DNA of 64,000 nt from Listeria goaensis. GTDB lineage: Bacteria > Bacillota > Bacilli > Lactobacillales > Listeriaceae. The stretch lies in the NCBI RefSeq assembly GCF_900186125.1, contig NZ_FYBQ01000004.1:124001-188000 (forward strand), read 5' to 3'. Shown piece after piece: positions 24,408-35,216 of the stretch (position 1 is its first letter; each line of letters starts with the position of its first letter). The translations under genes and the position numbers were made by a program. The notes beneath the pieces were generated by a model. That model searched no databases. It was given only the letters and a program-made list of their open reading frames with translations, and had not been told where the DNA came from.

Positions 24408-24986
24408 TTAATCTGCTATCGGCGGATGAGCGTGACATTTCCGACAAACTGGATAGTACTGGTCATTTCCACCAATTAAAATTTGTTCTCCTGTATAAAC
24501 AGGCTTCCCTTGGTCGTCTACACGTAAAACCATCGTTGCTTTTTTGGCACAAAACCAACAAATCGTTTTCATTTCTTCGATTTTATCCGCATAGAGTAGT
24601 AAATATTTCGATCCTTCGAAAAGCTCATTTTGAAAATCATTCTTCAAACCATACGCAATAACTGGAATCCCTAATTCATCCACAATATTGGCCAGTTCAA
24701 ACACATGATGTTTTTCTAAAAACTGCGATTCATCTAAAAGCACACAAAATGGTCGTGGATGCATCCTTTTCACTTCTTCAAAAATATTCGTATCCGAGAA
24801 AACCGGTGTCGCATCACGTTTTAAACCAATACGGCTAGAAATCACGCCCACCTTATCACGGTCATCAATTCCTGATGTAAAAATCACAACTGGTTTATTT
24901 TGCTCTTCATAATTATGAGCCACTTTTAAAATTTCAATTGTTTTACCGCTATTCATTGCCCCGTATCTAAAAAATAACTGCGCCAT
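24408..24986 (-). CDS. tdk: thymidine kinase
   Basis: This 192-residue type II thymidine kinase has the P-loop GAMNSGKT near the N-terminus, LLDESQFL (Walker B), and two zinc-binding CxxC pairs, in CWFCAKK and CRKCH. It phosphorylates thymidine in the salvage pathway. The ATG at 24986 is preferred over the adjacent GTG. It heads the tdk-prfA-prmC operon. Confidence 0.95.
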   Translation of the reverse strand: MAQLFFRYGAMNSGKTIEILKVAHNYEEQNKPVVIFTSGIDDRDKVGVISSRIGLKRDATPVFSDTNIFEEVKRMHPRPFCVLLDESQFLEKHHVFELANIVDELGIPVIAYGLKNDFQNELFEGSKYLLLYADKIEEMKTICWFCAKKATMVLRVDDQGKPVYTGEQILIGGNDQYYPVCRKCHAHPPIAD

Positions 24987-25062
24987 CACCTTTGCCCCTT
25001 TTCTTAAACTCTTTTCCTATTCTAACACAGCCGAAGAAAAATTGGGATAATGAACAAAAAAA

Positions 25063-25085
25063 ATCGAGTGCAAAAAGCACTCAAT
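25063..25085 (-). terminator. terminator after thrB
   Basis: Nine-base stem ATTGAGTGC / GCACTCGAT with a TTTTT loop and eight T residues afterwards on the minus strand. Confidence 0.92.
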
Positions 25086-25093
25086 TTTAGAAT

Positions 25094-25960
25094 TTATTCA
25101 AATACAAGCGAGCCGCTCCCCTCAACTTCAAGCGCAAGCACATTCGCCTCCGCATCAAAGCCTTGAAGCACACTCATTAGGTTTGTTTTCTTGTCATGCG
25201 GGGCAAAAATTAAAATCGTCGGACCTGCACCACTTAAACAAGTCGCGTAAGCACCTTCTGCGCGCGCAATTTCGCGAATTTTAACAAGATGAGGCACTAG
25301 CTTTGCACGATATTTTTCGTGCCATAAATCGCGCTCCATCATCTCTCCCGCAAGCGTCATGTCATTTTGGAGCACAGCCGCAATCATCACGTTCGAAATC
25401 GCGCTCGCAGACACCGCCTCTTTATACGCAAGCATTTCGGGCAAAACATTACGACTCTCACTGGTTAAAAGCTCCGTTTTAGGAATAAACGCTAAAATCG
25501 CGCAATTTGGAAACAGGTGACGCACATAAAAATCAGCGTCCTTAAGTTTCGCGCCTACGACCAAGTTGCCGAGCACGGCTGGCGCCACGTTATCTGGATG
25601 CCCTTCAATTTCAGCCGCGATTTCAACTTTCCGTTCTTTCGACAAGCCAAGATTTCCTAGAAAATTCGCGAGTTCAATTCCCGAAACAACAGCAGCCGAG
25701 CTACTCCCCAAACCGCGTGCAGTTGGAATATCGCACGTCATTTTAAGCGCATGCGGCGTTAAATCTGGCACAAGCGATAACGCCGTCGAGATAATGACAT
25801 TCGTTTCGTCATTCGGGATGCCGCCGCCTAAGTCATGCTCAATATGCCATTTTGAGCTAGCTTCCCCAATTTCAAGCGTCAAGTAAAGCGTTAGCGCGAG
25901 ACCGCACGAATCAAATCCCGGCCCTAGATTGGCAGTCGTTGCAGGTACACGGATACGCAT
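25094..25960 (-). CDS. thrB: homoserine kinase
   Basis: This 288-residue GHMP kinase makes O-phosphohomoserine. It has the N-terminal PATTANLGPGFDSCGLAL, the ATP loop ARGLGSSSAAVV and the C-terminal motif CLSGAGPTIL. The start codon overlaps the thrC stop by one base (TAATG). It is the last gene of hom-thrC-thrB. Confidence 0.96.
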   Translation of the reverse strand: MRIRVPATTANLGPGFDSCGLALTLYLTLEIGEASSKWHIEHDLGGGIPNDETNVIISTALSLVPDLTPHALKMTCDIPTARGLGSSSAAVVSGIELANFLGNLGLSKERKVEIAAEIEGHPDNVAPAVLGNLVVGAKLKDADFYVRHLFPNCAILAFIPKTELLTSESRNVLPEMLAYKEAVSASAISNVMIAAVLQNDMTLAGEMMERDLWHEKYRAKLVPHLVKIREIARAEGAYATCLSGAGPTILIFAPHDKKTNLMSVLQGFDAEANVLALEVEGSGSLVFE

Positions 25961-27015
25961 TAGGCGTTCACTCCGTTTTGCAGGTGCGCGCGCATTTCAT
26001 CGACGTTTTCAGCATGAATGATGTTAAAATCATGCACACTCATCGCCGTGTCAGGGTCTTTAAGGCCATTTCCAGTAAACACACAAACAACGGTTTGACC
26101 CGGCTTGATTTTACCATTTTTCACATGTTGAATGACGCCTGCAAGCGATGCGGCTGAACCCGGTTCGATAAACACGCCGTCTTGCCTAGCCACTTTTTTG
26201 TATGCATTTACAATTTCATCATCTGTCACGGAGTCGATATAGCCATTTGATTCGTCGCGTGCAGCTTCTGCCAAACTCCAACTCGCAGGATTCCCAATTC
26301 GAATCGCCGTCGCAATCGTTTCCGGATTCGCAATTGGTTCGCCTTTTACGATTGCCGCTGCCCCTTCCGCTTCAAAGCCGTGCATCGCCGGACGTCCAGA
26401 CGCGAATTTGTCGTCCCATTCTTTGAACCCTTTCCAGTAAGCCGAAATATTTCCCGCATTGCCAACTGGGATGGCCAAAACATCTGGTGCCTGTCCAAGC
26501 TGTTCGCAAATTTCAAACGCAGCCGTCTTTTGACCCTCTAGGCGGTAAGGGTTGACTGAATTTACGAGAGTCACCGCTTCCGTTTCTGCTAATTTTCTAA
26601 CCGAATCAAGGGCTTCGTCAAAGTTCCCCTGAATCGCGATGATGTCGGCGCCGTACATAACAGCCTGTGCGAGTTTCCCGAGTGCCACTTTGCCGTCCGG
26701 GATAACGATGTATGCTTTCATACCCGCACGAGTTGCGTAGGCTGCCGCTGCCGCTGATGTGTTCCCCGTCGAGGCGCAAATAACCGCCTCAGCACCTTCC
26801 TCTTTCGCTTTCGCAACCGCCATGACCATGCCACGGTCCTTAAACGAGCCCGTCGGATTTAGTCCTTCGTATTTGCCGTACAAGTTCACACCCAACTCTT
26901 TGGATAAATGAGGCAAAGGAATAAGTGGCGTATTGCCTTCCGCAAGCGAGATGAGCGGTGTACGTTCTGAAATCGGTAAAAAATCTTTATATTTATCAAG
27001 AAGTCCTTTATACAT
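25960..27015 (-). CDS. thrC: threonine synthase
   Basis: This 351-residue PLP enzyme converts phosphohomoserine to threonine. The PLP lysine lies in [11 protein letters not shown], and the phosphate cup is near [15 protein letters not shown]. It is the short Gram-positive form. It lies 5 nt after hom. Confidence 0.96.
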   Translation of the reverse strand: MYKGLLDKYKDFLPISERTPLISLAEGNTPLIPLPHLSKELGVNLYGKYEGLNPTGSFKDRGMVMAVAKAKEEGAEAVICASTGNTSAAAAAYATRAGMKAYIVIPDGKVALGKLAQAVMYGADIIAIQGNFDEALDSVRKLAETEAVTLVNSVNPYRLEGQKTAAFEICEQLGQAPDVLAIPVGNAGNISAYWKGFKEWDDKFASGRPAMHGFEAEGAAAIVKGEPIANPETIATAIRIGNPASWSLAEAARDESNGYIDSVTDDEIVNAYKKVARQDGVFIEPGSAASLAGVIQHVKNGKIKPGQTVVCVFTGNGLKDPDTAMSVHDFNIIHAENVDEMRAHLQNGVNA

Positions 27016-27020
27016 ATTAC

Positions 27021-28307
27021 TTAACCCTCCACAACTGCATATTTAGTCAAAATGCGTATTTCTGGTTCTTCTTCTGCGCGGTTTAGTGCCACACTTAGTT
27101 GCGCCTTGCTAATTGAATGCGTCACGATCACAACCGTTGCCGTGAATTCATTGAGTGGCTCCTGAATAATTTTATCAAATCCGACGCCAGCTTCAGCAAA
27201 AATTTGCGTTAATTTTAAAAATGTCCCCGTCTTGTCGTCCATTTCCAAACGTAAATAATACTTGGAGTAAACTTTTTCTTTTGGCGTATGTTTCGTTTCG
27301 TGAATGAAGCTATTAAACGCGTTTCCGTTTGTGCCAAGCTTACTATTTTTCGCCACCGTAATTAAATCGCTGACAACGCTAGTCGCGGTTGGCAATTCGC
27401 CAGCGCCAGGACCGTAAAACATTGTTTCGCCTACTGCTGCACCGGTTACAAAAACCGCATTATTCTCATAGTTTACTCCCGACAACGGGTGTGCTCTTGG
27501 AAGCAGAACTGGTCCAACGTCAACACTTACCGAACCGTCTACTTCTTCCGCACGGCCAACAAGTTTCACCTTGTATCCTAATTGATAGGCTGTCGAAATG
27601 TCTAGCGGAGAAATTCCACGAATACCCGTTGTTTCAACATCATCTAAACGAACATTCATACCGAACGCTAGTCGTGTTAAAATAACCATTTTGCGCGCCG
27701 CATCAATTCCGTCCACATCACTTGTTGGATCAGCTTCTGCAAAACCTAGGTCTTGCGCTTCTTTTAAAACATCATCATAACTTTTATTTTCAGTAGTCAT
27801 TTTTGTTAGCATGTAATTGGTCGTCCCGTTTACAATACCCATCACTTTTTGTATTTTATCTGCCGCTAAGCTGTTTACAATTGTTCGTAAAATCGGAATG
27901 CCGCCTGCCACACTTGCCTCATAAAATAAATCGCAACCATTTTCCTGTGCAACCGTAACAAGTTCATCTCCGTGGATAGCAATTAAATCTTTATTCGCTG
28001 TTACAACATGTTTCTTGGCTTTCAATGCGCGCAAAATATACTCACGTGCAATATCAATGCTACCCATAACCTCAACAACAACCGCAATTTCTGGATCTTC
28101 AAAAATATCATCCGGCGTGGTCGTAAGTGTAAAACCTTTCGTCTCGTATCTGCGATTTTTTTCAAGATCACGAACAAGCACTGTTTTAACGGTAATATTG
28201 TAGCCCGTCACTTGACTAATTTTTTCTTGGTGTTCTTCTAAAATATGAATGACGCCACTGCCGACTGTCCCAAAGCCTAGCACGCCTACTTGTAAATTTG
28301 CTTTCAC
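27021..28307 (-). CDS. hom: homoserine dehydrogenase
   Basis: This 428-residue enzyme reduces aspartate semialdehyde to homoserine. It shows the Rossmann motif GFGTVGSGV, the catalytic-domain pattern [14 protein letters not shown] and [15 protein letters not shown]-like residues ([16 protein letters not shown]). A C-terminal ACT domain (about residues 350-428) allows threonine feedback. It is the first gene of the threonine operon, with AAGGAGG before the ATG. Confidence 0.96.
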   Translation of the reverse strand: MKANLQVGVLGFGTVGSGVIHILEEHQEKISQVTGYNITVKTVLVRDLEKNRRYETKGFTLTTTPDDIFEDPEIAVVVEVMGSIDIAREYILRALKAKKHVVTANKDLIAIHGDELVTVAQENGCDLFYEASVAGGIPILRTIVNSLAADKIQKVMGIVNGTTNYMLTKMTTENKSYDDVLKEAQDLGFAEADPTSDVDGIDAARKMVILTRLAFGMNVRLDDVETTGIRGISPLDISTAYQLGYKVKLVGRAEEVDGSVSVDVGPVLLPRAHPLSGVNYENNAVFVTGAAVGETMFYGPGAGELPTATSVVSDLITVAKNSKLGTNGNAFNSFIHETKHTPKEKVYSKYYLRLEMDDKTGTFLKLTQIFAEAGVGFDKIIQEPLNEFTATVVIVTHSISKAQLSVALNRAEEEPEIRILTKYAVVEG

Positions 28308-28358
28308 ATGAAAACCTCCTTATTAAATTGTTCACTTTTCAAAAAAGTAATTAGTGCT

Positions 28359-28388
28359 ATTATACGCAAATCCTGACATAAAAGTAAA
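28359..28388 (-). promoter_or_regulatory. hom-thrC-thrB promoter
   Basis: Minus-strand TTTACT (28383-28388) and TATAAT (28359-28364), 18 bp apart, about 50 nt upstream of hom. No T-box or leader attenuator fits in the short leader. Confidence 0.65.
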
Positions 28389-28448
28389 GCTCATTTGCGA
28401 ACTTTCCCATTTTTTTAATTTAACTGACAACTTTTCGTCAAAAAGAAA

Positions 28449-28474
28449 AACACACCCCATTAAATGAGGTGTGC
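28449..28474 (-). terminator. terminator after rpmE
   Basis: Stem CACACCTCATT / AATGGGGTGTG followed by TTTTT on the minus strand, about 40 nt past the rpmE stop. Confidence 0.9.
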
Positions 28475-28510
28475 GCAGTATTTCGATTATTAAGCTTCCA
28501 ACATACAGAA

Positions 28511-28756
28511 TTATTTGATTCCGTATTTTTTGTTGAAGCGGTCCACACGTCCGTCGGCAGTCGCGTGTTTTTGTTTACCAGTATAGAATGGGTGTGAATC
28601 AGAAGAGATTTCGACACGTAGTAACGGATATTCGTTACCATCTTCCCATTGAATAGTTTCACTTGAATGTTTAGTAGAACCAGACAAGAATTTGAAATCA
28701 GTACTAGTATCAACGAAAACAACTGGACGGTATTCAGGATGAATTCCAGCTTTCAT
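28511..28756 (-). CDS. rpmE2: 50S ribosomal protein L31 type B
   Basis: This 81-residue L31 has no zinc-binding cysteines, which marks it as the C-minus type B form. Family segments are [16 protein letters not shown] and [12 protein letters not shown]. Type B L31 often replaces the zinc form when zinc is scarce. The ATG follows GAAGGAG. As I recall, L. monocytogenes EGD-e has gtcA and a glycosyltransferase between this gene and rho; they are absent here. Confidence 0.95.
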   Translation of the reverse strand: MKAGIHPEYRPVVFVDTSTDFKFLSGSTKHSSETIQWEDGNEYPLLRVEISSDSHPFYTGKQKHATADGRVDRFNKKYGIK

Positions 28757-28859
28757 TTCTTTTCAACTCCTTCGCCCTGAATCATCTGAAACAGAGTAAT
28801 TAACTGCAGAAAACACACAGTACAATAATTATAACAAGCACAGCGAAAACAAGCAACAG

Positions 28860-30131
28860 TTATTTTTTAAACATTTGTTCTTGTAACAGCTCAAAAAAGG
28901 CCTGATTCGTATCTGTCTTTTTCATCGAACGAATAAATCGCTCTGACATATCTAGCGAGTCCCCTTGAAGCGGCATTGTTTTTCTGATTTTCCAAAGCTG
29001 CTCTAATTTTTCTTTTGGAAGCAGCAGCTCTTCTTTACGCGTACCTGAACGGCGAATATCAATCGCAGGGAAAACACGGCGCTCAGCAAGTTGACGGTCC
29101 AAATGAAGCTCCATATTACCCGTGCCTTTAAACTCTTCGTAAATCACATCGTCCATTCGCGAACCCGTATCAACTAAAGCAGTTGCCAAAATCGTCAGAC
29201 TCCCGCCTTCTTCAATGTTACGCGCCGCTCCGAAAAAGCGTTTCGGACGGTGGAAAGCCGCTGGATCAATCCCACCTGAAAGCGTTCGGCCACTTGGCGG
29301 AATAACCAAATTATACGCACGCGCCAGACGAGTAATGCTGTCCATCAAAATAATGACGTCACGCTTCTGTTCTACAAGACGCATCGCACGTTCTAAAACG
29401 AGTTCGGCGACTTTAATATGATTTTCCGGAACTTCATCAAATGTTGAACTAGCAACGTCCGCTGAGACCGACCGTTCAATATCCGTTACCTCTTCTGGAC
29501 GCTCATCAATTAAAAGTACGATTAGTTCGGCTTCCGGGTGGTTCATCGTAATTGCATTCGCAATTTCCTTAAGCAAAATCGTCTTCCCTGCCTTAGGTGG
29601 CGCAACAATTAGCCCCCGCTGACCAAAACCGATGGGCGCAACCATATCAATCATTCGCATTGAAATTGGGAATTTCCCTGTTTCAAGCGCCATCTGTTTA
29701 TCCGGATAAAGCGGCGTCAAGCCAGGAAAATGCACACGTTCTTTCGCCACTTCAGGATTCTCACCATTGACTGCTTCTACGTGTAGCAAACCAAAATAGC
29801 GTTCATTTTCTTTTGGCGGACGCACCTTTCCAGAAACTTTATCACCTGTTCGTAAATCAAATCGTCTAATTTGCGAGGCCGAAATATAAATATCCTCCGA
29901 ACTTGGCGAATAATTAATTGGGCGCAAAAAACCGAACCCTTCAGAGGGAATGATGTCTAAAACGCCTTCCATGAAGAAAAATCCCTCTTTCTCCGCATTC
30001 GATTTCAATAGCGCAAAAATAAGTTCTTTTTTCGTTAATTTGCTATAATACGCAATCTTGTGTTCTTTCGCAAGCGCATAAATCTCTTTGATTGTCAGGC
30101 TCTCTAAATATGCTATGGACAGTTTAGCCAT
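28860..30131 (-). CDS. rho: transcription termination factor Rho
   Basis: This 423-residue hexameric RNA helicase has an N-terminal Rho-N helical domain, an RNA-binding cold-shock-like domain with GFGFLRP (about residues 61-67), the Walker A loop APPKAGKT, LLIDERPEEVTD and the Q/R loops near LSGGIDP. Length is typical for Bacilli. It lies 100 nt after murZ and is probably co-directional but separately ended by the murZ hairpin. Confidence 0.96.
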   Translation of the reverse strand: MAKLSIAYLESLTIKEIYALAKEHKIAYYSKLTKKELIFALLKSNAEKEGFFFMEGVLDIIPSEGFGFLRPINYSPSSEDIYISASQIRRFDLRTGDKVSGKVRPPKENERYFGLLHVEAVNGENPEVAKERVHFPGLTPLYPDKQMALETGKFPISMRMIDMVAPIGFGQRGLIVAPPKAGKTILLKEIANAITMNHPEAELIVLLIDERPEEVTDIERSVSADVASSTFDEVPENHIKVAELVLERAMRLVEQKRDVIILMDSITRLARAYNLVIPPSGRTLSGGIDPAAFHRPKRFFGAARNIEEGGSLTILATALVDTGSRMDDVIYEEFKGTGNMELHLDRQLAERRVFPAIDIRRSGTRKEELLLPKEKLEQLWKIRKTMPLQGDSLDMSERFIRSMKKTDTNQAFFELLQEQMFKK

Positions 30132-30188
30132 ATGTGTACCACCTTTTTTTATTTTTGTTTAAACTAGGGATTTGAAATAAATGGAAGG

Positions 30189-30220
30189 AAAAGACGGGAC
30201 AGAGGAATTGCCCCGCTTTT
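30189..30220 (-). terminator. terminator after murZ
   Basis: Stem AAAAGCGGGGCA with TGTCCCGTCTTTT (one bulge and one wobble), loop ATTCCTC, ending in TTTT. Confidence 0.65.
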
Positions 30221-30231
30221 GTTTTAGAAGG

Positions 30232-31503
30232 CTATGCCAAATTGCTTTCGGCGATTTCTTTATAAATATCCGCTCCTAAATCGGAGAGTTTTTGAATAAT
30301 GTTCCCGTAACCGCGCTCAATATGCTCAACGCCTAAAATTTCCGTTTGGCCTTCAGCAAGCAAACCAGCGATTACAAGGGCGGCGCCCGCGCGGAGATCG
30401 GTTGCCGTTACGCGTGCACCAGAAAGGGGTGTTTTCCCGTAAATAACAGCCGTTCGTTCATTTTGTTTAAACTGCCCGCCCATGCGCATGAGCTCGGCGA
30501 TATGCTTAAACCTGCTCGGGTAGATTGTGTCCGTCACAATGCTGTCCCCGTCCGCTTGTGTTAAAAGCGTCGTAAATGGTTGCTGCAAATCCGTTGGGAA
30601 TCCAGGGTAGACGTATGTTTTCACGTCCACTTTTTTAAAGGCAAGGGCTTTTTTGACTAAAATGGAGTCTTCTGAAATCTCTAACGGAACGCCCATTTCG
30701 GCTAATTTCGCTGTAATCCCCTCCAAATGATCTGGAATGACATTTTGAATCTCAACGCCGTCGCCTATTGCGGCCGCTGCAATCATATATGTCCCCGCTT
30801 CGATTCTGTCCGGAATAATTGTGTGGTGACAACCGTGTAGTTTCGGCACGCCAGTAATGCGAATAGTGTCCGTTCCGGCCCCTTTAATGTTCGCGCCCAT
30901 ATTAGACAACAAGGTAGCAACATCAATGATTTCCGGCTCTTTTGCCGCATTTTCAATAATCGTCTTACCTTCTGCTAAAACAGCAGCAAGCATAATATTA
31001 ATGGTGGCACCTACACTGACAACATCCATGTAAATTCGCGCGCCACGCAATTTGTCGGCACGCAAATAGATTGCGCCTTGCTCGTTAGTTACCGTTGCGC
31101 CTAGCGCCTCAAAACCTTTAATATGCTGATCAATTGGTCGCGGCCCCAAATAACATCCGCCTGGCAAACCAACAACCGCCTTTTTAAATTTACCAAGAAG
31201 CGCGCCCATCAAATAATAAGAAGCACGTAATTTTTTTACATTTCCATTCGGAAGTGGCATATCCACAATAGTACTAGGGTCAATAATCGCGGTTTGGCTA
31301 TCCGACTTCACTGAACCACCTAGTTCAGAAACAATATCATACAATGTATGAACATCAGAAATGTCTGGAAGACCTTCAATCGTCACTTCAGAATCTGCCA
31401 AAATAGCTGCTGGAATTAAAGCTACCGCGCTATTTTTAGCCCCATCTACGACAACTTTTCCAGAAAGTCGTTTTCCCCCATTAATTACTAACCGATTTTC
31501 CAT
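30232..31503 (-). CDS. murZ: second UDP-GlcNAc 1-carboxyvinyltransferase
   Basis: This is a 423-residue MurA paralogue with the catalytic Cys in [16 protein letters not shown]. It performs the same PEP transfer as MurA at 8.3 kb. Such pairs are normal in low-GC Gram-positives and the second copy is usually less important in growth. The ATG at 31503 lies 6 nt after AGAGGG; the longer frame from 31530 includes that site and is rejected. Confidence 0.94.
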   Translation of the reverse strand: MENRLVINGGKRLSGKVVVDGAKNSAVALIPAAILADSEVTIEGLPDISDVHTLYDIVSELGGSVKSDSQTAIIDPSTIVDMPLPNGNVKKLRASYYLMGALLGKFKKAVVGLPGGCYLGPRPIDQHIKGFEALGATVTNEQGAIYLRADKLRGARIYMDVVSVGATINIMLAAVLAEGKTIIENAAKEPEIIDVATLLSNMGANIKGAGTDTIRITGVPKLHGCHHTIIPDRIEAGTYMIAAAAIGDGVEIQNVIPDHLEGITAKLAEMGVPLEISEDSILVKKALAFKKVDVKTYVYPGFPTDLQQPFTTLLTQADGDSIVTDTIYPSRFKHIAELMRMGGQFKQNERTAVIYGKTPLSGARVTATDLRAGAALVIAGLLAEGQTEILGVEHIERGYGNIIQKLSDLGADIYKEIAESNLA

Positions 31504-31585
31504 GCCAATCCCTCTTTCTTTTAATCTCACTTGCTATTATCTCTAAATCCTAACACGTTTGCAAGCTAATCGCCACTAAACCCGC

Positions 31586-32629
31586 TTACTGCTCGGATTT
31601 CTTCGTCATTTTATTTTTATCCGGAATAGCAATTGCAATTGCACCAAAAACAATACAACTATAATACGTAATGATGCGCCACAAAAGTAGCGCCGTTAAA
31701 AGTTTCACGGAAACGAGCAGCGGTCCAAACAATAGCGTAAAGGTATATTCCGCACCACCCGTTCCACCAGGCGTCGGCACAACTGTCGCAAACATCATAA
31801 TAAACGCATGGAACGTTATCACCATAAAAAGATTTAAATTCGAAACCCCTATTCCTAGTAAAATAAAATAGGGAATGACGAAATACGCCCAAAGTTGCAA
31901 ACTCGTATATATGCTCGCACTCCAAATGAGCTTCCTGTCATGACTAATACGCCCACTTTCTTCATGAAAAGACGCAATTTTATCATCGACAACCGCTTGA
32001 ATTTTTTGGATCCGTTCTTTCTTCATGAACCAACTAAACGGCTTCAAAATAAGGTGAACCAATTTCGCAGTGAAGCGGTAACTTTTCCCTACTAAGATAA
32101 GTCCAACGACTACCGCCAAATGCACGGTGAAGCCAATTAAAACCAGATATTTAACTTGTGGGAGAGCGCCTGTTAATAAATAGTGAAAACCAAAAATGAG
32201 GACGACGATGAAATTGATGACAATCATCGCCTGATAAATGATGAATTTAAATAATAAGATGGAGCTTGCGACACCAATGTCTAGCCCTTTCTTTACGAGC
32301 GCGTATAATTGCGCGGGTTGTCCGCCTGCTTGCATCGGGGTGATTGTATTGAAGAACTGACCAATCATCGTAATGCGGAACGAGGAAAAAAAATTTTCTT
32401 TTTGGAAAGTAGGCAAAATGCTTTTATGTAACACAACCGCTTCAAAAAGCCAGTAAATCAGCATAAACAAAAATGCAACGAGCAGCCACCATACATTGAC
32501 GTTTTTAATTTCTTGGATAAATTGCTCCATATCAACGCCGCGAAACTGCCAAATGATAAAAGCGCTACTAATGATGAGAATTAAAAAGATGTTCAGCCAA
32601 TTCTTACGCGCATTTTTGCTTAACTTCAC
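31586..32629 (-). CDS. lafC: LafC-like YbhN/UPF0104 membrane protein
   Basis: This 347-residue polytopic protein has about eight hydrophobic helices and belongs to the lysylphosphatidylglycerol synthase TM-region (UPF0104) family, seen in TPMQAGGQPAQLYAL and VPTPGGTGGAEY. In Listeria the third gene of the laf cluster is known as lafC; its exact role in glycolipid or lipoteichoic acid synthesis is unclear. It starts with GTG 9 nt after AAGGAAG and lies 6 nt after lafB. Confidence 0.85.
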   Translation of the reverse strand: MKLSKNARKNWLNIFLILIISSAFIIWQFRGVDMEQFIQEIKNVNVWWLLVAFLFMLIYWLFEAVVLHKSILPTFQKENFFSSFRITMIGQFFNTITPMQAGGQPAQLYALVKKGLDIGVASSILLFKFIIYQAMIVINFIVVLIFGFHYLLTGALPQVKYLVLIGFTVHLAVVVGLILVGKSYRFTAKLVHLILKPFSWFMKKERIQKIQAVVDDKIASFHEESGRISHDRKLIWSASIYTSLQLWAYFVIPYFILLGIGVSNLNLFMVITFHAFIMMFATVVPTPGGTGGAEYTFTLLFGPLLVSVKLLTALLLWRIITYYSCIVFGAIAIAIPDKNKMTKKSEQ

Positions 32630-32635
32630 CTAGGT

Positions 32636-33655
32636 TCACTTCCTTACTAAATCATGATAAAATTCATCCCAAATCGCTGTCAAACGGTCCTCCGAATAAA
32701 ATTCCGCGCCGCGCTCTGCTTTTTCTAGCAGCGCTGCATATTTATCGTCATTCGCTTTTAATTCTGCAATTTTAGTAATGAAATCCGTATTATTTTGCCC
32801 TTCTTCATAATAACCAGACAAAATTTCTTTGTATAAATCAAGGGCGCGAAGCAGTACTGGAACGCCTGTACTCATCGCCTCCAAAATCGCCATGGGGAAA
32901 AGTTCATTGTACGACGGCATAAAAAATAAATCTGCCATATTGAAGCAGCCATTCATTTCCGAGCGGTCAATGATCCCAATGAATGTCACATTCTCAGGCG
33001 GTTTGTCATAAATTTTTTTCAGCTCCTCATAGCCCGATGTAATCTTCCCAAATGAAAAGCCCCCCGCCCAAACAAATTGCACGTCAGGCAATGATTTTGC
33101 GACTTCAATAAAGTCAAGCACACCTTTTCGGTGCTGTACTTGTCCTACACCAAGCACAACAAATTTATCAGCGGGAATTTGATATTTTTTGCGAAACATT
33201 TCTTTTTGTTTTTCATCCGAAAAAAATGTTTTTTTAGAAACAAAATTAGGGATATAGTGGATTTTTTCTGAAGGAATGTCATACGCTTCTAGTTTTGGTA
33301 TGAAAGAAGGGTTTACAACGACAATCTCATCCATTCTCTTATAAAAAGAAATTAAATATTTATAAAAAACAGCACGGGCAATTCCCGGTAATTTTAAGCT
33401 ACCTTCCATCGTTTCTGGTAAGAAATGGACATAGCCAACCCGAACCCCGCGCTTTTTCTTGAAAAAAGTAGATAAATAAAAATGAAAATCTACCGTATGA
33501 TAATGTGTAATCTCCGTTTTATGAAATTTATTAATCGACATCTCGATTTTATCTTTCAGCCGTTCATCAAGCAGATTAACAAGTTCTCTGTAAGCAGAGG
33601 CTACACCTTGCCCTTTCACTTTTTCTGCCGATGAAAGCATAGTTAGCTTAATCAC
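32636..33655 (-). CDS. lafB: glycolipid glycosyltransferase LafB
   Basis: This 339-residue GT-B glycosyltransferase of family GT4 has a PGIARAVFYKYLI membrane-facing segment, the nucleotide-sugar motif VVLGVGQVQHRKGVLDF and FMPSYNELFPMAILEAMSTGVPVL in the C-terminal Rossmann domain, which carries the ExE/EAM pattern. In Listeria LafB adds galactose to glucosyl-diacylglycerol made by LafA, giving the lipoteichoic acid anchor. It starts with GTG and overlaps lafA by 8 nt. Confidence 0.88.
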   Translation of the reverse strand: MIKLTMLSSAEKVKGQGVASAYRELVNLLDERLKDKIEMSINKFHKTEITHYHTVDFHFYLSTFFKKKRGVRVGYVHFLPETMEGSLKLPGIARAVFYKYLISFYKRMDEIVVVNPSFIPKLEAYDIPSEKIHYIPNFVSKKTFFSDEKQKEMFRKKYQIPADKFVVLGVGQVQHRKGVLDFIEVAKSLPDVQFVWAGGFSFGKITSGYEELKKIYDKPPENVTFIGIIDRSEMNGCFNMADLFFMPSYNELFPMAILEAMSTGVPVLLRALDLYKEILSGYYEEGQNNTDFITKIAELKANDDKYAALLEKAERGAEFYSEDRLTAIWDEFYHDLVRK

Positions 33656-34928
33656 GACGCGATGACCTACCTTTCCGTATATGCGTATTCGATGTTAACG
33701 AAAAAACTTGCGATGCCATTTTACTCTTAATGAGCGTTCGTTGCCTGTTCAGCCGCTTTTTGTTTTCCACCGAATAATAAATATCATATATTTCTGCATA
33801 GGTTGCTTCAATTCGCTCACCAAAATGGTCTGCGGAATAATTATCTACTTGTTTAAGTGCATTTTTCGCTAACTCTCTTGCCAGCTCTTCATTTTGAAGC
33901 GCCATAATTAATGTTTCGGAAAGCTCATCGTCTGTTTCAAATAAAAATCCAGTTTTTTTATCCACTAAAATGTCTTCGATGCTTTCATCCTTTTTCGCGA
34001 CAACCGGCAACATTGAAGCCATCGCCTCTAAGTAGGTTAATCCTTGTGTTTCAGAAGTTGAAGCACTCACAAAGAAGTCACCAAGCTGGTAGTAGTCGCC
34101 AACTTCACTCCACTCCACTGCGCCCGTAAATATGACCGCATGCGAAAGCGAAAGCTCTTCCACCAACTCTTCTAATTCTTTACGAACTGGACCATCACCA
34201 ACCACTACTAATTTGGTAAAAGGGAGTTCAGCTAAAACGCCTGGCATGGCTTGAATAATCGCATCAATATTTTTTTCATGCGCCACACGTCCCAAAGAAA
34301 GGATAACCGCATCCTGCTCTCCGATACCCAACTGCTTTTTCATTGCCGCTATTTTGCCTGAAGAGGCTTGATCGCACATTTGAATGTTCGTGCCAGTTGG
34401 AATCGTATAAATATGTTTATAAATTCCGCATTCCTCTAGATGATGGCGCACTTTTTGCGTCGGTGCAATAAGTGCCTCATAACTATCACAAAAAGATTTT
34501 GTCATCTTGCGCACCATTTTTGGTGTTAAAATTTTACCATTAGCAATATAATGCAAATAATCCTCATACATTGTATGGTATGTATGAATGGATGGAATGG
34601 AGTATTTTTTAGCAATTTTTTTACCGAGTAAACCTAAAGAAAACTCCGTATGCGTATGAATAATATCTAACTTTAATTCGCCAACAAGGCGGATAAACTT
34701 GTTCATGCCCGCAATCGCAATTCTTCTCTCCGGGAAAAACACAAATGGAATACTTGGCAACCTAAACACGCGTCCCTCTTCGCTTTCTCGATCAGCATTA
34801 GGGTCGGTTGTTGTAAATATATATACGTTATGTCCTCTTTTTCTTAACTCCGTCTCCATTGTTAAAATGGACGTGGCGACCCCGCTGATTTGCGGACTGT
34901 AGGTATCGGTAAAGATTCCTATATTCAT
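33648..34928 (-). CDS. lafA: diacylglycerol glucosyltransferase LafA
   Basis: This 426-residue GT4 glycosyltransferase is processive-synthase-like, with MNIGIFTDTYSPQISGVATS at the N-terminus, HTHTEFSLGLLG, LSLGRVAHEKNIDAIIQA and SETQGLTYLEAMASMLPVV. LafA adds glucose from UDP-Glc to diacylglycerol at the inner membrane face. The ATG at 34928 after AGTAGGG replaces the longer frame from 34961. The C-terminal tail is strongly basic. It is the first gene of lafABC. Confidence 0.9.
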   Translation of the reverse strand: MNIGIFTDTYSPQISGVATSILTMETELRKRGHNVYIFTTTDPNADRESEEGRVFRLPSIPFVFFPERRIAIAGMNKFIRLVGELKLDIIHTHTEFSLGLLGKKIAKKYSIPSIHTYHTMYEDYLHYIANGKILTPKMVRKMTKSFCDSYEALIAPTQKVRHHLEECGIYKHIYTIPTGTNIQMCDQASSGKIAAMKKQLGIGEQDAVILSLGRVAHEKNIDAIIQAMPGVLAELPFTKLVVVGDGPVRKELEELVEELSLSHAVIFTGAVEWSEVGDYYQLGDFFVSASTSETQGLTYLEAMASMLPVVAKKDESIEDILVDKKTGFLFETDDELSETLIMALQNEELARELAKNALKQVDNYSADHFGERIEATYAEIYDIYYSVENKKRLNRQRTLIKSKMASQVFSLTSNTHIRKGRSSRRD

Positions 34929-35169
34929 TACTATCCCTACTCTCTTTCCGTGTTGGTTCATTCATCAAAACGTTCTTTAATCTATCATCATATATTATAC
35001 ATGTTTATTAATAGCTTTTTCATGCGCCCTTAGAACGATTTTTTTCTAAGCATTTCTAGAAGCTAATGATAAATTTTGCAATTTCCACCCCTATAACTGC
35101 TTTAATGATAACATAATCTACTTACTTTCACACAAAATATAGTTTTTAACAGGTTTTAAGGAACAAAAA

Positions 35170-35196
35170 AGAAGCAGAAAGATTTCTGCTCCTTCT
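35170..35196 (-). terminator. terminator after fbaA
   Basis: Stem GAGCAGAAA / TTTCTGCTTC with a two-base loop and a long T-tract on the minus strand. Confidence 0.85.
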
Positions 35197-35216
35197 ATAA
35201 CCATTCAATTTTTGAT